Shown here piece by piece: positions 17,476-25,803 of a stretch of DNA of 64,000 bases (the first letter of the stretch is position 1; the number at the start of each line of letters is the position of its first letter). Position numbers and translations under genes: made by a program. The notes under the pieces were generated by a model, which made no database searches, was not told the origin of the DNA, and saw only the letters and a list, made by a program, of their open reading frames with translations. Source of the DNA: QWQI01 sp964608915 (GTDB lineage Bacteria > Planctomycetota > Planctomycetia > Isosphaerales > Isosphaeraceae); contig CAZSQA010000031.1 in the NCBI GenBank assembly GCA_964608915.1, positions 1-64,000 of the forward strand, given 5' to 3'.

Positions 17476-19386
17476 TCACCCCAGAGCCATCGTCAGTGCC
17501 GAAGTCTGGGCATGAAACGTCTCGGCATACCATCCGCCCAAGCCGACGAGTTCGTCGTGGCGGCCCTGTTCGACGATCTTCCCGCCGTCGATCACGAAAA
17601 TCATGTCGGCATTTCGAACGGATGAGATTTTCTGGCTGACTACGACACACGTGTGGCCTTTCAGGCGTGATTTCAGCGATTCCTGAATTCGGCTTTCTGT
17701 CTGGGCGTCGAGGGCACTGGTGCAATCGTCCAGGAGGAGCACTTTCGGGTTCGCCACGATCGCCCGGGCCAGTGCCAGGCGTTGCCGCTGACCGCCCGAG
17801 AGCGTCACGCCACGTTCGCCCACGCGCGTTTCCAGGCTCTGGGGCAGCCTGTCGATGGTCGATTTCAAATCGGCCAGTTCCAGGGCGAGCTGCATTTCGG
17901 CGTCGGTCGCATCGGGCCGGGCATATTTCAGATTCGAAAGGATCGTGCCTTCGAAAAGCAGCGACTGCTGAGGCACCAGGGCGACGGTCGAACGGAGGTC
18001 GGCCAGCTTCCAGTCGCGCACGTCGCGGCCGTCGAAGAGCACATGCCCGCAGCCCGATTCGGGCACGTCATAAAGCCTGGCCATCAGTGCCAGAAGTGTC
18101 GATTTGCCTGCGCCTGAAGGGCCGATGATGCCGACGACGGAGCCTGGTTCGATCTCGAGGGAAATGCCATCGATGACGGCTTTCGAATGCGCGTCGCCGT
18201 AGCGGAAGCGGACGTCTTCCAACGCCAGCGAGCCTTCCGGATATTCGATCGGCAAAGCATCGGGTTTGTCGGCGATCGTTTCGGGTTCGTCGAAGACTTC
18301 GCTCAGCCGTTCGACGGAGACGGCTGTCGATTGCGCGGTGGCCTGAAACTGCGTCAGGCGGACGATCGGGCCGTAAAGCTGGCCGATGAGGCTGTAAAAT
18401 GCAAGCAGTTCGCCCATGGAAAGCCGCCCCTGACCGACGAGCGTGACGCCGCCGATGAGAACTCCGATCGTGCCAGTGCCGGTAATCAGGGCCGCAAGTA
18501 AATTCAATCGAGCGCCCACTCGGGTGTTCTGCCAGCTCAGGTCACGGTGGCGTTCGATCCGTGAATCGAGTTCCGCCAGTTCGGAATCTTCCCTGGCACA
18601 GCCGCGAACCACACGCACGGCTGAGACTCGTTCGCTCAAGAGGGCGTAAATCGAAGCGACCTGGCTGCGGATGGCTTGCGAAAGGCTGCGGATCTTTTTC
18701 GAAAAAAGCTTCTGGTTGACGAGATACGCCGGCAGGACGACCAGGGCGATCAGGGCCAGCCGCCATTGAAGGTAAACGAGTACGCCGGCGATGCCAACGG
18801 CCAGAATCAGGTCGTTGATCAGTTGCAAAAGCCCGCCGTTGACGAACGACAGGATCGAACCGACGTCGCTGGTGACGCGGGCCATCAGTCTGCCGGTCTG
18901 CTGCGTATCGAAATAGGCCATGGGCAGCCGCATGAGCTTCTGGTGCAGTGCGGCACGGAGTTTGACGACGATTTCCTGGCTGATCCGCCCCATGCGATTC
19001 GAAACGGCCCAGGAGAGGCCGGTGCGTGTCAAATGACATCCGACGATGGCGGCGAGCCCGAGACCGATCGCCAGATAGACGCCGCTGTCGGGCGTCGGTC
19101 GGCTGGCCGGATCGGTCGCGGCGAACGGCAGGAGTTCGTCGAGAATCCGGCCCTGCAGAAGCGGCACGGGCAGAACCAGGACCGATTGCGCCATCAGGCC
19201 GAACAGGCAGATGAGAAAGTCGGCGCGATAGGGGCGCAGGAATTCGCGTTCGAGCCGGCGCAGGGGCACGGCCAGGCTGTTCGGCTTGTCGCGGTCGAAG
19301 GCCGATTTCGAAGTCGACGAGGGTTTCGAATCGAACTCGGATTGTGCTGAGGATTTCCGGAAGACGGAGCGAATGCGGCGGATCAT
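17476..19386 (-). CDS. ABC exporter half-transporter with degenerate ATP site
   Basis: 636 residues: a six-helix exporter domain (about 50-370) and an ATPase domain. Walker A GPSGAGKST is at 422-430 and the signature LSGGQ at 529-533. The Walker B ends LLLDD, so residue 554 is Asp where the catalytic Glu normally stands, and the switch histidine is replaced (VVVSQKISS, Gln585). This E-to-D and H-to-Q pair is the pattern of the degenerate-site subunit of heterodimeric exporters such as TM287/288 and BmrCD. Its start overlaps the stop of the next-listed gene as ATGA, and that partner has the canonical residues, so the two should form one heterodimer. The substrate, a lipid, drug or peptide, is unknown. 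Confidence 0.93.
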   Translation of the reverse strand: MIRRIRSVFRKSSAQSEFDSKPSSTSKSAFDRDKPNSLAVPLRRLEREFLRPYRADFLICLFGLMAQSVLVLPVPLLQGRILDELLPFAATDPASRPTPDSGVYLAIGLGLAAIVGCHLTRTGLSWAVSNRMGRISQEIVVKLRAALHQKLMRLPMAYFDTQQTGRLMARVTSDVGSILSFVNGGLLQLINDLILAVGIAGVLVYLQWRLALIALVVLPAYLVNQKLFSKKIRSLSQAIRSQVASIYALLSERVSAVRVVRGCAREDSELAELDSRIERHRDLSWQNTRVGARLNLLAALITGTGTIGVLIGGVTLVGQGRLSMGELLAFYSLIGQLYGPIVRLTQFQATAQSTAVSVERLSEVFDEPETIADKPDALPIEYPEGSLALEDVRFRYGDAHSKAVIDGISLEIEPGSVVGIIGPSGAGKSTLLALMARLYDVPESGCGHVLFDGRDVRDWKLADLRSTVALVPQQSLLFEGTILSNLKYARPDATDAEMQLALELADLKSTIDRLPQSLETRVGERGVTLSGGQRQRLALARAIVANPKVLLLDDCTSALDAQTESRIQESLKSRLKGHTCVVVSQKISSVRNADMIFVIDGGKIVEQGRHDELVGLGGWYAETFHAQTSALTMALG

Positions 19387-21368
19387 GCGGGCCTCCGATC
19401 TTCGGCGGAGATAGCCTGGGAACGGGAAATGCCCAGATCGATCACGGGCATCGGCTCATGCGCTTTCGAATCCGGTTTTGCGGAATTGACGGAAAGCGCG
19501 GCATCGCCGAACTGGCTGACGCACAACTGGCGATATTTGCCGGCCGCGTCGGCGATCAATTCCGCGTGGTTGCCCTTCTGGAGGATTTTGCCCTGTTCCA
19601 TGACGACGATCACGTCGCTGTCGACGATCGTTGACAGCCGGTGGGCGATAATGATCGCTGTGCGTCCGGAGAGCAGATTTTTCAGCGCCTTCTGGATCAG
19701 CGATTCGCTCAGGGTGTCGAGTGAGCTTGTGGCCTCGTCCAGGATGACCAGAGCCGGGTCCATGCACAGGGCCCGGGCGATGGAAAGCCGCTGCCGCTGG
19801 CCCTGACTTAGCTTATGGCCCCCTTCGCCCACGAGTGTGGCGTAGCCTTCAGGCAATTCCATGGTGAAGTCGTGCACGAGCGCGGCCCGCGCGGCGGCTT
19901 CCACCTCGGCATCGGTCGCATCGGAATTGCCGTAGCGGATGTTCTCGGCGATGGAGCCGCGGAACACGATGGGCTCCTGGGGAACGATGCCGATGCGGCG
20001 GCGCATGTCACGTGAATTCAGCCGGCGGATGTCGACGCCGTCGAGCGTGATGGCTCCGCCGGTGACGTCGTAAAACCGCAAGAGAAGGCTGATCATCGTG
20101 GTCTTGCCGCAGCCGGTGTGGCCGACCAGGGCGACTTTCTGGCCAGGGCGAATCGTGAGGTCGATGCCGTCGAGCACCGTGGGGCCTTCGCCATAGGCGA
20201 ACCGCACGGCTTCGTAGCGCACTTCGCCGCGAATGTAGTCAAGATGCACGGGCCGCTCGGGTTCGACGACTTCCGGTTTCAGGTCGAGGATTTCGCCGAC
20301 CCGGTCGACCGACGCGCCAGCCTGTTCGAAGACGTAGGCCAGGTCGGCCAGGCGGGCGATGGGGCCGAAGAGCATGCCGGCGAGGGCGGCGGTCGAGATG
20401 ACTTCGCCGGGCGTCATTCTTCCGTTGAGGACTTCCAGCGCACCGGCGCCGAAGACCGCGGCGGTTCCCAGGCCGCTGATCGCGGCGGAGATATTGCCGA
20501 ACGCGTTTCGCAGGCGGACTTCAGCCACTCGGGGGTCGTGCACGTCTTCAAGCTCTGCGACGAAGCCGCTGACTTCGGCGGTCTCGCGGGCGTGGGATTT
20601 GACGATGACGACGCCGTCGAGCTTCTCTTTGAGGTGCCCGAAGAGGACATCCATCTTTTCGCGGATGATCTGGTTCGTGGCCCGGATCTTCTTCATGAAG
20701 AATCGGAAATTGATGCCATACAAAGGCGCGAAGAGAACGACCACGAGCGCCAGCCGCCAGTTCCGCCAGAACAGCAGGGCCGAAATGGCGAACGTCGTGC
20801 CCATGTCAGTGAGGATCGTGAACGTCTGGCCGGTGACGAACGTCTGCACGGCGCCGACGTCGTCCATCATGCGTGAGATGACCGAGCCGGTCGGTGTGCG
20901 GTCATAGTAGCCCAGGCTCAGTTGCTGGAGCCGCTCATAGAGTTGGTGCCGCATGTCGCGCACCAGCCGTTGGCCGACATGGCCGATGACCATGGTATTG
21001 GCGAAGCCGATGGCGGCCTGAGCGGCGAACACGCACATGAGCGCCGCGGCATAGCCTGGCAGGAGACTCCAGGCCTGGGGTGCGACGACATCGTCCACGA
21101 GCCCCTGCACGAGGAGCGGGCTCTGCATATTGACGACGACGGCCACGGCGGTCAGAAAACTCGCCAGGCCGACCCATTTTCCGTAAGGCTTCAGCCAGTC
21201 ACGAATTCGCTTGATGGTGTCCAATTCGTGTCGATCGCTCCACGTGGATGACGCTACCCCGGACGCCGCCTGCCCGGGACCCGAACTGCTCCACTTCCCG
21301 GTATGACGCGATACTCCGCGAAATTCGCCGGCAAGATCAGGCGGATGCATCCATGGATGAACCTGCAT
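19383..21368 (-). CDS. ABC exporter half-transporter with canonical ATP site
   Basis: Up to 661 residues: exporter membrane domain (about 60-350) and ATPase with Walker A GHTGCGKTT at 416-424, signature LSQGQ at 520-524, Walker B VILDEA at 541-546 (catalytic Glu545) and switch His576. It is transcribed first and is coupled to the degenerate partner by an ATGA overlap. The signature LSQGQ departs from LSGGQ and would face the partner's degenerate nucleotide site, as in other heterodimeric exporters. The start is uncertain: the first 45 residues are not exporter-like and no ribosome binding site is clear, but no later ATG precedes the first membrane helix. Confidence 0.92.
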   Translation of the reverse strand: MQVHPWMHPPDLAGEFRGVSRHTGKWSSSGPGQAASGVASSTWSDRHELDTIKRIRDWLKPYGKWVGLASFLTAVAVVVNMQSPLLVQGLVDDVVAPQAWSLLPGYAAALMCVFAAQAAIGFANTMVIGHVGQRLVRDMRHQLYERLQQLSLGYYDRTPTGSVISRMMDDVGAVQTFVTGQTFTILTDMGTTFAISALLFWRNWRLALVVVLFAPLYGINFRFFMKKIRATNQIIREKMDVLFGHLKEKLDGVVIVKSHARETAEVSGFVAELEDVHDPRVAEVRLRNAFGNISAAISGLGTAAVFGAGALEVLNGRMTPGEVISTAALAGMLFGPIARLADLAYVFEQAGASVDRVGEILDLKPEVVEPERPVHLDYIRGEVRYEAVRFAYGEGPTVLDGIDLTIRPGQKVALVGHTGCGKTTMISLLLRFYDVTGGAITLDGVDIRRLNSRDMRRRIGIVPQEPIVFRGSIAENIRYGNSDATDAEVEAAARAALVHDFTMELPEGYATLVGEGGHKLSQGQRQRLSIARALCMDPALVILDEATSSLDTLSESLIQKALKNLLSGRTAIIIAHRLSTIVDSDVIVVMEQGKILQKGNHAELIADAAGKYRQLCVSQFGDAALSVNSAKPDSKAHEPMPVIDLGISRSQAISAEDRRPA

Positions 21369-21449
21369 CCGTGATAACTATAGCGGTGGTATCAAGGGTT
21401 CCACGGATTTTTTGCAGGTGGCTCGCGAAGGGCTGACACGTCGACCGAT

Positions 21450-22229
21450 TCAACGCACCGCGCCGCCGTTGACGCGAACGGTCTGGCCCGTCAGAAACGC
21501 GCTTTGCTCCGACGCCAGAAACACGCAGGCCCGGGCGACATCCTCAGCCGTGCCCCAACGGTCCATCGGTGTTTCTCGAAGGACACGTTCCTGCCACGCC
21601 TGCGGAGCCGAATCGCCCCAGGCCGTGCGAATCCAGCCAGGGGCGACGCAATTGACGCGCACCCGCGGCGCCAGGCTCATCGCCAGGCTTTTCGAAAACG
21701 CCATCACGGCTCCCTTGGTCGTTGCGAAGAGCTCGCCGGAATCGCCGTCCATGCCTGTTTCGGCCTGGTCCCAGCCCATGGTGACGATCGCCCCGTGGCC
21801 CTGGCCCTGCATCTTCCGACCGATCAGCCGGCAGGCAGAGATCGTGGAGAGCACGTCCACTTGCCATAGCATGGCCAGCTTTGATTCGAAGCCGGCATGG
21901 CGGGCTTCGCCGGTGAGGATGTCGGCTCCGGCAAGATGCAACCAGGCCTCCAGCCCGCCCCATTTTGCCCAGGCTATTTCCGTGAGCCGATGGACTTCGT
22001 CGGGCTTCGTCAGGTCGGCCAGGATCGGCTCGCTGCGGCGGCCAAGCGCTCGGATGGTTTCGGCAAGTTCGTGCGTTTCCTTCGTTTTGCGAAAGCCATG
22101 CACGAGAACGTCCCAGCCCGAATTCGCCAGAGCGAGTGCCGTCGCCCTGCCGATGCCCGAACTGGCACCTACGACGATCGCCCTTTGCGAAGTGCCGCGA
22201 TCCGCTGCAGACGAGTTCGATTCCGGCAT
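21450..22229 (-). CDS. SDR-family oxidoreductase lacking the catalytic Tyr and Ser
   Basis: 259 residues with a Rossmann fold: the NAD(P) motif GASSGIG is at 21-27, and RVNCVAPGWIRT and FLTGQTVRVNGG are typical SDR C-terminal phrases. The catalytic Y-x3-K reads F-x3-K (F168, K172; codon TTC), and the strand that normally ends with the catalytic Ser reads IVTMGWDQ, with no Ser. Cofactor binding seems intact, but classical dehydrogenase chemistry is doubtful. It may be a substrate-binding or altered enzyme. ATG 22229 was chosen over an in-frame GTG at 22265. The gene is divergent from the porin gene. Confidence 0.9.
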   Translation of the reverse strand: MPESNSSAADRGTSQRAIVVGASSGIGRATALALANSGWDVLVHGFRKTKETHELAETIRALGRRSEPILADLTKPDEVHRLTEIAWAKWGGLEAWLHLAGADILTGEARHAGFESKLAMLWQVDVLSTISACRLIGRKMQGQGHGAIVTMGWDQAETGMDGDSGELFATTKGAVMAFSKSLAMSLAPRVRVNCVAPGWIRTAWGDSAPQAWQERVLRETPMDRWGTAEDVARACVFLASEQSAFLTGQTVRVNGGAVR

Positions 22230-22418
22230 GTTGCGATACCCAAGAACGGTCCGCACGATCGTCACAATCGGAATATTTTGTGAATTCGATCGTTCACTTT
22301 GGACGATACCGAAGAAAGATGATTCCGGTCAACCGGAGGCGGTCCACGACCCGGGGGGGGAAGTGAGGCTCGCAGGCCGAAGGTGATGATGGACGGTCAT
22401 CCAGAGGAATACCTAACG

Positions 22419-24170
22419 ATGCGATGCTCTACCGCTTCGTGTTGCCGCCGATCGTTCGAGTTTCGCAAGATGCGTTGGGTCGCGATCGCTGTCGCCTTTA
22501 TTGTCGGCGCAAGTGTGTCTTCGGAAGTCGCCGCGCAATCGACTGACCCGAGTACACCTGCCGCGGCCCAGGAACCGACGGCCGAGGTGCCTGTGGCATC
22601 GTCGCGCGAAGCGGAGCTTGAGCAGCGGATCAGGGATCTGGAAAAGGCCGCGAACGAACGGGCGGCGCGTGAGGCGGTGCTGGAAAATCGCTTGAAATCG
22701 CTCGAAAAGGCACTGAACCGGGATGCGGGTGTCGTGCCTTCGACTAACCTGGAATTGCAGGACCCGCGTGACGACCCGCTACCGGGCGAAGAGGCTTTTC
22801 TGCCTGAGGTGGTCGATTTGCAGCCTGGGCCGATTCCGGCCACGCCGGGCGTAACCGCACCGCCGGGAGCATCGATCGCCGAGCGCGCTTCCGCCGCGGC
22901 GAACGCATCCGATGAAGTGCGCATGCCTTTCAAAGGTAAAGCTTCGAAAGGCTCCGCGGGGTTCGGCCAGGGTTCCGGTTTCGTCATTACGACGGACGAC
23001 GACGAATATCAATTACAGTTTCACGACTTGACCCAGCTCGATCTGCGTCAATACAGCTTTCCGCAGATGTATCCGACCAACAGCAGCTTCGGATTTCCCC
23101 GGCAGTGGATCATCTTTAACGGCAGACTCACGAAACCCATCGAGTATCTCTTTATCGTGAACTGGGGTTTCACGAACATCAACCTTCTGGATGCCTTCGT
23201 CAACTTCAATTACGACCCTCGGCTGCAATTCAAGATCGGCCGGTTCAAAACGCCCTGGAGCTACGAATTCTACGCAGAGCCGGTGAACGGCCTGATCAGC
23301 CCCGAGCGTTCGATTTACTTCAACAATCTTGGCGAGAACCGCGACACGGGTGCGATGGTCTGGGGGCAGATCTTCGACAAGACGAGCGATTACGCCTTCG
23401 GCGTATTCAACGGCGTGCGCAACGGTTACGTCGACAATAACGACGCCAAGGCCCTCATGGGCTATTTCAACACACGCCCGCTGGAAAAGTCCGGCATTGA
23501 CCTGTTCAAGTACTGGAACGTCGGCGGATCGATGGCGTTCAACGTCTACAATGACCCGGCTCGCCCAGAGCTTTACCGGACGAACGTGCCCTACCCTGGC
23601 GACGCGACGATGTCGCCGCTCTGGTTGCAGCTCAACAAGGACGTCTACGCCTTCGGATCGCAGCAGCTTTTCGGCCTGCACAGTGCCCTGTTTTATAATT
23701 CGCTTTCTCTGATCGGCGAGTGGTACAGCGGTTACGAAACCTATGCGAACAAGTCGAATCTGCTCAAGGGCGACAAGATCGTCAACAATGGATGGTATGT
23801 GCAAGCCGGCTACTTCCTGACCGGCGAAAAGGTCACGAGCCGCGGGATCGTCAATCCGAACCGGAATTTCAACCCGAAGAGCCTGGATGGTCTGGGTGCT
23901 TTCGAGCTCGCTTTCCGCTGGGCGAATCAGACGGTCGATCAGACGATCTTTCAGTTCGCCTCGAAAACCAAGTGGACCAACGACACGGACGTCGTCGACC
24001 TCGGCGTGAACTGGTACTGGAATCCCAACGTCAAGTTCTATTTGGGTTGGGAACGAGCCCTGTTCGGTCGACCGATTCAGGCCGCGCCCGGGGTGAATCC
24101 CTCCGGTCCGCCTCAATACTGGATGACCAATTCGGACATGTTCTGGGCCCGGATGCAGCTCTATTATTGA
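22419..24170 (+). CDS. OprP/OprO-like outer-membrane porin with coiled-coil N-terminus
   Basis: 583 residues. The start at ATG 22419 has AGAGGAA about 9 bases upstream. The signal peptide has the hydrophobic core WVAIAVAFIVGASV and ends near AAQS. Next comes a coiled coil with heptad-like Glu/Arg/Leu pattern (AELEQRIRDLEKAANERAA) and a Pro-rich linker. From about 200 residues in, beta-barrel strands with aromatic girdles follow (for example GWYVQAGYFLTGEK), and the protein ends in an aromatic YY, typical of outer-membrane barrels. IKIGRFKTPW-like text (LQFKIGRFKTPW) is characteristic of the phosphate-selective porin family. The coiled coil may tether the barrel to the cell wall. A strong hairpin follows. 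Confidence 0.9.
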   Translation: MRCSTASCCRRSFEFRKMRWVAIAVAFIVGASVSSEVAAQSTDPSTPAAAQEPTAEVPVASSREAELEQRIRDLEKAANERAAREAVLENRLKSLEKALNRDAGVVPSTNLELQDPRDDPLPGEEAFLPEVVDLQPGPIPATPGVTAPPGASIAERASAAANASDEVRMPFKGKASKGSAGFGQGSGFVITTDDDEYQLQFHDLTQLDLRQYSFPQMYPTNSSFGFPRQWIIFNGRLTKPIEYLFIVNWGFTNINLLDAFVNFNYDPRLQFKIGRFKTPWSYEFYAEPVNGLISPERSIYFNNLGENRDTGAMVWGQIFDKTSDYAFGVFNGVRNGYVDNNDAKALMGYFNTRPLEKSGIDLFKYWNVGGSMAFNVYNDPARPELYRTNVPYPGDATMSPLWLQLNKDVYAFGSQQLFGLHSALFYNSLSLIGEWYSGYETYANKSNLLKGDKIVNNGWYVQAGYFLTGEKVTSRGIVNPNRNFNPKSLDGLGAFELAFRWANQTVDQTIFQFASKTKWTNDTDVVDLGVNWYWNPNVKFYLGWERALFGRPIQAAPGVNPSGPPQYWMTNSDMFWARMQLYY

Positions 24171-24186
24171 GGCCTTCGAAACACCG

Positions 24187-24221
24187 GATCGACCTGCCGG
24201 CGCCTCTCCGGCAGGTCGATC
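24187..24221 (+). terminator. 14-bp perfect hairpin after the porin gene
   Basis: The stem GATCGACCTGCCGG / CCGGCAGGTCGATC with loop CGCCTCT lies 16 bases after the stop. Only TT follows, so termination may need a factor. It could also protect the mRNA end. Confidence 0.7.
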
Positions 24222-24303
24222 TTGGCCAACCTGGCGAATTCGGATAACCTGAGCTCCGGCAACGAGAAACCGACGAACTCTCGGCAAAGTTCAGGAGCCA
24301 GGG

Positions 24304-25755
24304 ATGGCCGAACATGGCCCCATCGTGCAGAATGCCGCGCATCTTCCGCCTCATGAACGGTTTCGGCCAGTTCATGAGCCTTCTCTCGTCAGTCCGTTTC
24401 GCGATTTCGGCAAGTGGAGCACGGCGGTTTCGGCGTTTCTCGTCTTTGCCCTGTTCTACCTGGCGAACGGTCGATATGTCGGGTCTGGCGATTGCGTGCC
24501 GGCCATGTATGTGCCGATCGCGATGACGAGAGGCGATGGGCCCTGGCTCGACCGCTTCGAATCGTTCCTGGCAGGGCCCGATGGCCGCCTGCCCGGCTAT
24601 TGCGAAAAAAGCCGGGGCCATGTCGTGTCGCGCTATCCGATCGGCCCCGGGCTGCTTTTGACGCCGCTGGTCGCCCCGCAAATCTGGCTTTGGGACATGG
24701 TCGAACCAGGATGGGATCGTTCGGCCGAGAGCTGCCGCTTGCAGGCGCGGCATATGGCCAAGAATGCGTCCGCCGTCATGGCGTCCGTTTCCATGGTCTT
24801 GCTGTGGTTGGTCTTGCGATCGCTTTTCGGCGGTCCGGCGGCCCTTTTCGGGGCGTTCGCCGCCGCGCTGGGTTCCGGAATGTGGAGCACGGCTTCTCAG
24901 GCCCCATGGCAGCATGGCCCGGCTGTGTTCAGCCTGTGCGTGGCGTCGAGCGTGCTCAAATTCGGCAGAGATGACCGATGGTCGGGCGTAGTCGCGGGGT
25001 TATTCGCCGCGATGATCGTCGTCTGCCGTACTGTGGATTTGCCGATCGCGGCGGCCCTGGGCCTTTTCGTTCTGAGACGCAAACCCGGCATGCGCATCGG
25101 GTTTCTGGTTTCGTCGTCGGCGGTCGCGGTGGCATGGTCGAGCTGGAATGTCTACTTTTTCGATCACATGACGGGTGGTTATGCGGAGATCGAAAAGATG
25201 CACGGCTGGGCGCATGGAGTGAAGGGTAGCTGGTCGACACCGATCGCGACCGGACTGGCCGGCACCTTTTTGAGCCCGAGCCATGGCCTGATTGCGTATT
25301 GCCCCTGGGTGCTCGCGATTCTGGCGGGGCCATTCGTCGTGCGCCGAATCGAAGATCCCGACGATCGCAGGCTGGTCTCGGTTCTAGGTTTGTCGCTGCT
25401 GCCGACGACGATCGTCCTGGCCAAATATGGCTGCTGGTGGGCGGGGCATTGTTTCGGCCCAAGGTTCTGGATCGATTCGACACCGATCCTGGCCGTTTTC
25501 GCCGCGGGCTTGTGGGCGCATTGCGGCACCATCGGTCGCTTCAGGCAGTTTCCGGCGCGGTCGTTTCTGTCTCTCGCCCTGCTTTGGTCGATGGGTCTGC
25601 AGGCTGTCGCTGTCGCGACATATCCCACGACGTGGCATTCGGTTCCGACGAATGCCGATAAGGACCACCAACGGCTTTGGGATTTTCGTGACAACGAAGT
25701 GACACGCGGGTTGAGGGAAGGCCCTCACCCGCGCGAATGGTCAACCTGGTTTTGA
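24304..25755 (+). CDS. Polytopic membrane protein, glycosyltransferase-C-like
   Basis: 483 residues. The start has AGGAG 6 bases upstream. About ten hydrophobic segments separate loops of moderate size. The first large loop after helix 1 contains NGRYVGSGDCVPAMY and HVVSRYPIGPGLLLTP, the layout of the GT-C or mannosyltransferase-like membrane enzymes in which an acidic residue in the first periplasmic loop is catalytic. This class uses lipid-linked sugars. The exact family cannot be assigned by eye; a related but different membrane protein lies at 27494. Confidence 0.75.
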   Translation: MAEHGPIVQNAAHLPPHERFRPVHEPSLVSPFRDFGKWSTAVSAFLVFALFYLANGRYVGSGDCVPAMYVPIAMTRGDGPWLDRFESFLAGPDGRLPGYCEKSRGHVVSRYPIGPGLLLTPLVAPQIWLWDMVEPGWDRSAESCRLQARHMAKNASAVMASVSMVLLWLVLRSLFGGPAALFGAFAAALGSGMWSTASQAPWQHGPAVFSLCVASSVLKFGRDDRWSGVVAGLFAAMIVVCRTVDLPIAAALGLFVLRRKPGMRIGFLVSSSAVAVAWSSWNVYFFDHMTGGYAEIEKMHGWAHGVKGSWSTPIATGLAGTFLSPSHGLIAYCPWVLAILAGPFVVRRIEDPDDRRLVSVLGLSLLPTTIVLAKYGCWWAGHCFGPRFWIDSTPILAVFAAGLWAHCGTIGRFRQFPARSFLSLALLWSMGLQAVAVATYPTTWHSVPTNADKDHQRLWDFRDNEVTRGLREGPHPREWSTWF

Positions 25756-25803
25756 TCGAATCGGCTTTCGGAGCGATTCAGTCCGCGAAAACGAGCATGG
25801 GAG

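Noticed and set aside
23013..24287. 424-codon minus-strand frame over the porin gene
   Set aside because: Antisense shadow; the porin frame has a signal peptide, barrel strands and family motifs.
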